From assembly GCA_026419705.1 (NCBI GenBank), contig JANZYY010000227.1, positions 1 to 7,974 on the forward strand: a stretch of DNA of 7,974 bases, given 5' to 3'. Every line of letters begins with the position of its first letter. The first letter of the stretch is position 1. Shown here in pieces: positions 7,458 through 7,974 of this stretch. Source of the stretch: Fischerella sp. Its GTDB lineage: Bacteria > Cyanobacteriota > Cyanobacteriia > Cyanobacteriales > Nostocaceae. The notes below the pieces were generated by a model that saw only the letters and a program-made list of their open reading frames with translations, was not told the origin of the DNA and did no database searches. The position numbers were made by a program, and so were the translations under genes.

Positions 7458-7558
7458 GCTTCTATTTTCACTCTAGTACTCTTTTTCGGCGATTGCTTTG
7501 ACCAACTCTAGGATCGGAAAACCATCAACGCAACTTTGAGAGCGCGATCGCCATTAGA

Positions 7559-7681
7559 GGTGTCTTAGTGTCTTGGTGGTTCAAGAAAATTTATTTTTCA
7601 CCACATAGACGTACTGCGGTGAGTCAGCGCCGCTTCTCGTAGAGTAGGACTGACCGCAGGGTAGACACCAAGACACAAAGA
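7559..7681. repeat. Inverted-repeat element with CACCAAGACAC arms
   Basis: The left arm (7563-7578) and right arm (7666-7681, CACCAAGACACAAAGA) are reverse complements over 16 bases with one mismatch. The arms belong to the same octamer family as the tandem repeat at 4797-4820. Between them lies an A/T-rich piece and a second, GC-richer palindromic unit. It resembles a small non-coding repeat element; no open frame of use is inside. Confidence 0.6.
7611..7661. mobile_element. 51-base palindromic unit flanked by TAGAC direct repeats (possible nested mini-element)
   Basis: The unit has arms CTGCGGT(gag)TCAG (7614-7627) and CTGACCGCAG (7650-7659) around a GC-rich centre. It is bordered by the direct repeats TAGAC at 7606-7610 and 7662-7666. 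Removing the unit and one repeat would restore a continuous CACCACATAGACACCAAGACACAAAG-like repeat. This pattern fits insertion of a small palindromic element with a five-base target duplication. Five-base repeats can arise by chance, so this is an inference. Confidence 0.35.
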
Positions 7682-7714
7682 AAACTTATTGTTTGGGATT
7701 GCACCACCAAAGGG

Positions 7715-7957
7715 TTAGTTTAAGTGACACAACTGAATAAATGTGCATTCCCAAACTAGGCGCGGCTGAGCGTAGCAAAGTAGGGATTTACGGGCTTGTT
7801 CTAATAATTTGATAATATTGGGTTGGTACCACTGCTGCCAGTAGGACTGTTGAAGATAATCGACTAACCACAGTTGCGCTTCAGTATCTAAAGCTTGATC
7901 GATATCTCTGGCTAATTCCAAAGCTTGACGGTAGTTTTTTGGGGCTTTGGTTACATC
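7715..7957 (-). CDS. Unrecognised protein, C-terminal fragment (5' end beyond the contig)
   Basis: The last 80 codons of a minus-strand gene end at the TAA at 7715-7717. The apparent start ATG and the first residues MYKRQ are entirely adaptor-encoded, so the true start is outside the window; the first native residue is the Asp encoded at 7955-7957. The visible part is hydrophilic and probably helical, rich in Q, L, W and Y (ALELARDIDQALDTEAQLW, then SYWQQWYQP). There is no membrane segment, signal or catalytic motif I know. The final 23 or so residues (from SLLCYAQPRL) are encoded across a short repeat that also occurs in the neighbouring spacer, so the native C-terminus may have been altered. 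I do not recognise the family and assign no function. Confidence 0.6.
   Translation of the reverse strand, partial: DVTKAPKNYRQALELARDIDQALDTEAQLWLVDYLQQSYWQQWYQPNIIKLLEQARKSLLCYAQPRLVWECTFIQLCHLN
7760..7786. repeat. Repeat core shared with the neighbouring spacer element
   Basis: These 27 bases, starting GCGCGGCT and ending CGTAGCAAAGTAGGGA, align with 7627-7649, starting GCGCCGCT and ending CGTAGAGTAGGA, apart from a three-base gap and a few substitutions. One copy is in a spacer palindrome and the other is inside the coding end of the last gene, where it encodes LLCYAQPR. Confidence 0.5.
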
Positions 7958-7974
7958 CTGTCTCTTATACACAT
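7958..7974 (-). other. Tn5/Nextera mosaic-end adaptor, reverse orientation (artefact)
   Basis: CTGTCTCTTATACACAT is the reverse complement of the Tn5 mosaic end, lacking its last two bases. It supplies the false start MYKRQ of the minus-strand fragment beside it. Together with bases 1-19 it marks the window as the full span of one tagmented fragment or a contig ended by untrimmed reads. Confidence 0.97.

Larger units (their letters stand above)
7404..7714. other. Gene-free spacer rich in inverted repeats
   Basis: 311 bases between the hpnI-like start and the stop of the last gene; both genes are on the minus strand. The left part has a candidate promoter. The middle has a HIP1 octamer (7544-7551). 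The right part is taken up by an inverted repeat with a smaller palindromic unit inside. No plausible coding frame and no RNA gene were recognised. Confidence 0.6.

Noticed and set aside
7559..7681. CRISPR array or structured RNA
   Set aside because: Repeats are inverted and unequal with no regular spacers; the structure fits a dispersed repeat better.
7970..7972. ATG as start of the last minus-strand gene
   Set aside because: This codon and the next four are encoded by the adaptor, so the start is artificial.

Overview
The window looks like chromosomal DNA from a cyanobacterium, probably a filamentous heterocyst-former of the Nostoc/Scytonema/Tolypothrix type. The perfect HIP1 octamer GCGATCGC occurs seven times in about 8 kb (975, 2911, 3437, 3892, 5388, 6316, 7544), far more than chance would give. 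The base composition is moderate, and the spacers carry CACTAAGA-type short repeats of a kind common in Nostocales. Both ends are artificial: bases 1-19 and 7958-7974 are the Tn5/Nextera mosaic end, facing inward. The two outermost genes are therefore cut by library construction and not by biology.

From left to right, the minus strand carries an almost complete hopene-associated glycosyltransferase (HpnB type, 20-1170) and, upstream of it on the same strand, a one-piece ABC exporter of the SyrD/PvdE cyclic-peptide family (1329-2963). A 141-base divergent spacer separates these from a plus-strand B12-binding radical SAM protein that reads as the hopanoid C-2 methylase HpnP (3105-4757). After a 251-base spacer with a short tandem repeat comes a family 2 glycosyltransferase (5009-6007, plus). 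Converging on it is a long ceramide-glucosyltransferase-like enzyme of the HpnI type (6099-7403, minus). A 311-base gene-free stretch follows with nested inverted repeats, then the 3' end of an unrecognised minus-strand gene (7715-7957).

Three of the six genes (hpnB, hpnP, hpnI-like) belong to families tied to bacteriohopanepolyol biosynthesis. The window therefore reads as a hopanoid tailoring island that acts after squalene-hopene cyclase: C-2 methylation of ring A plus addition of sugar-type head groups. The two less expected members are the cyclic-peptide-type ABC exporter, which here has no peptide synthetase beside it, and the second, unassigned glycosyltransferase. The most interesting hypothesis is that they handle transport and further glycosylation of (2-methyl)hopanoids. 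The sequence alone does not prove this.

Two of the glycosyltransferases carry extra low-complexity segments: a 23-codon insert in HpnB and a roughly 65-residue linker with a 23-codon-spaced internal repeat in the HpnI-like protein. Together with the nested palindromic element at 7559-7681 and a related copy inside the last gene, they suggest that small repeats have been active in this locus.
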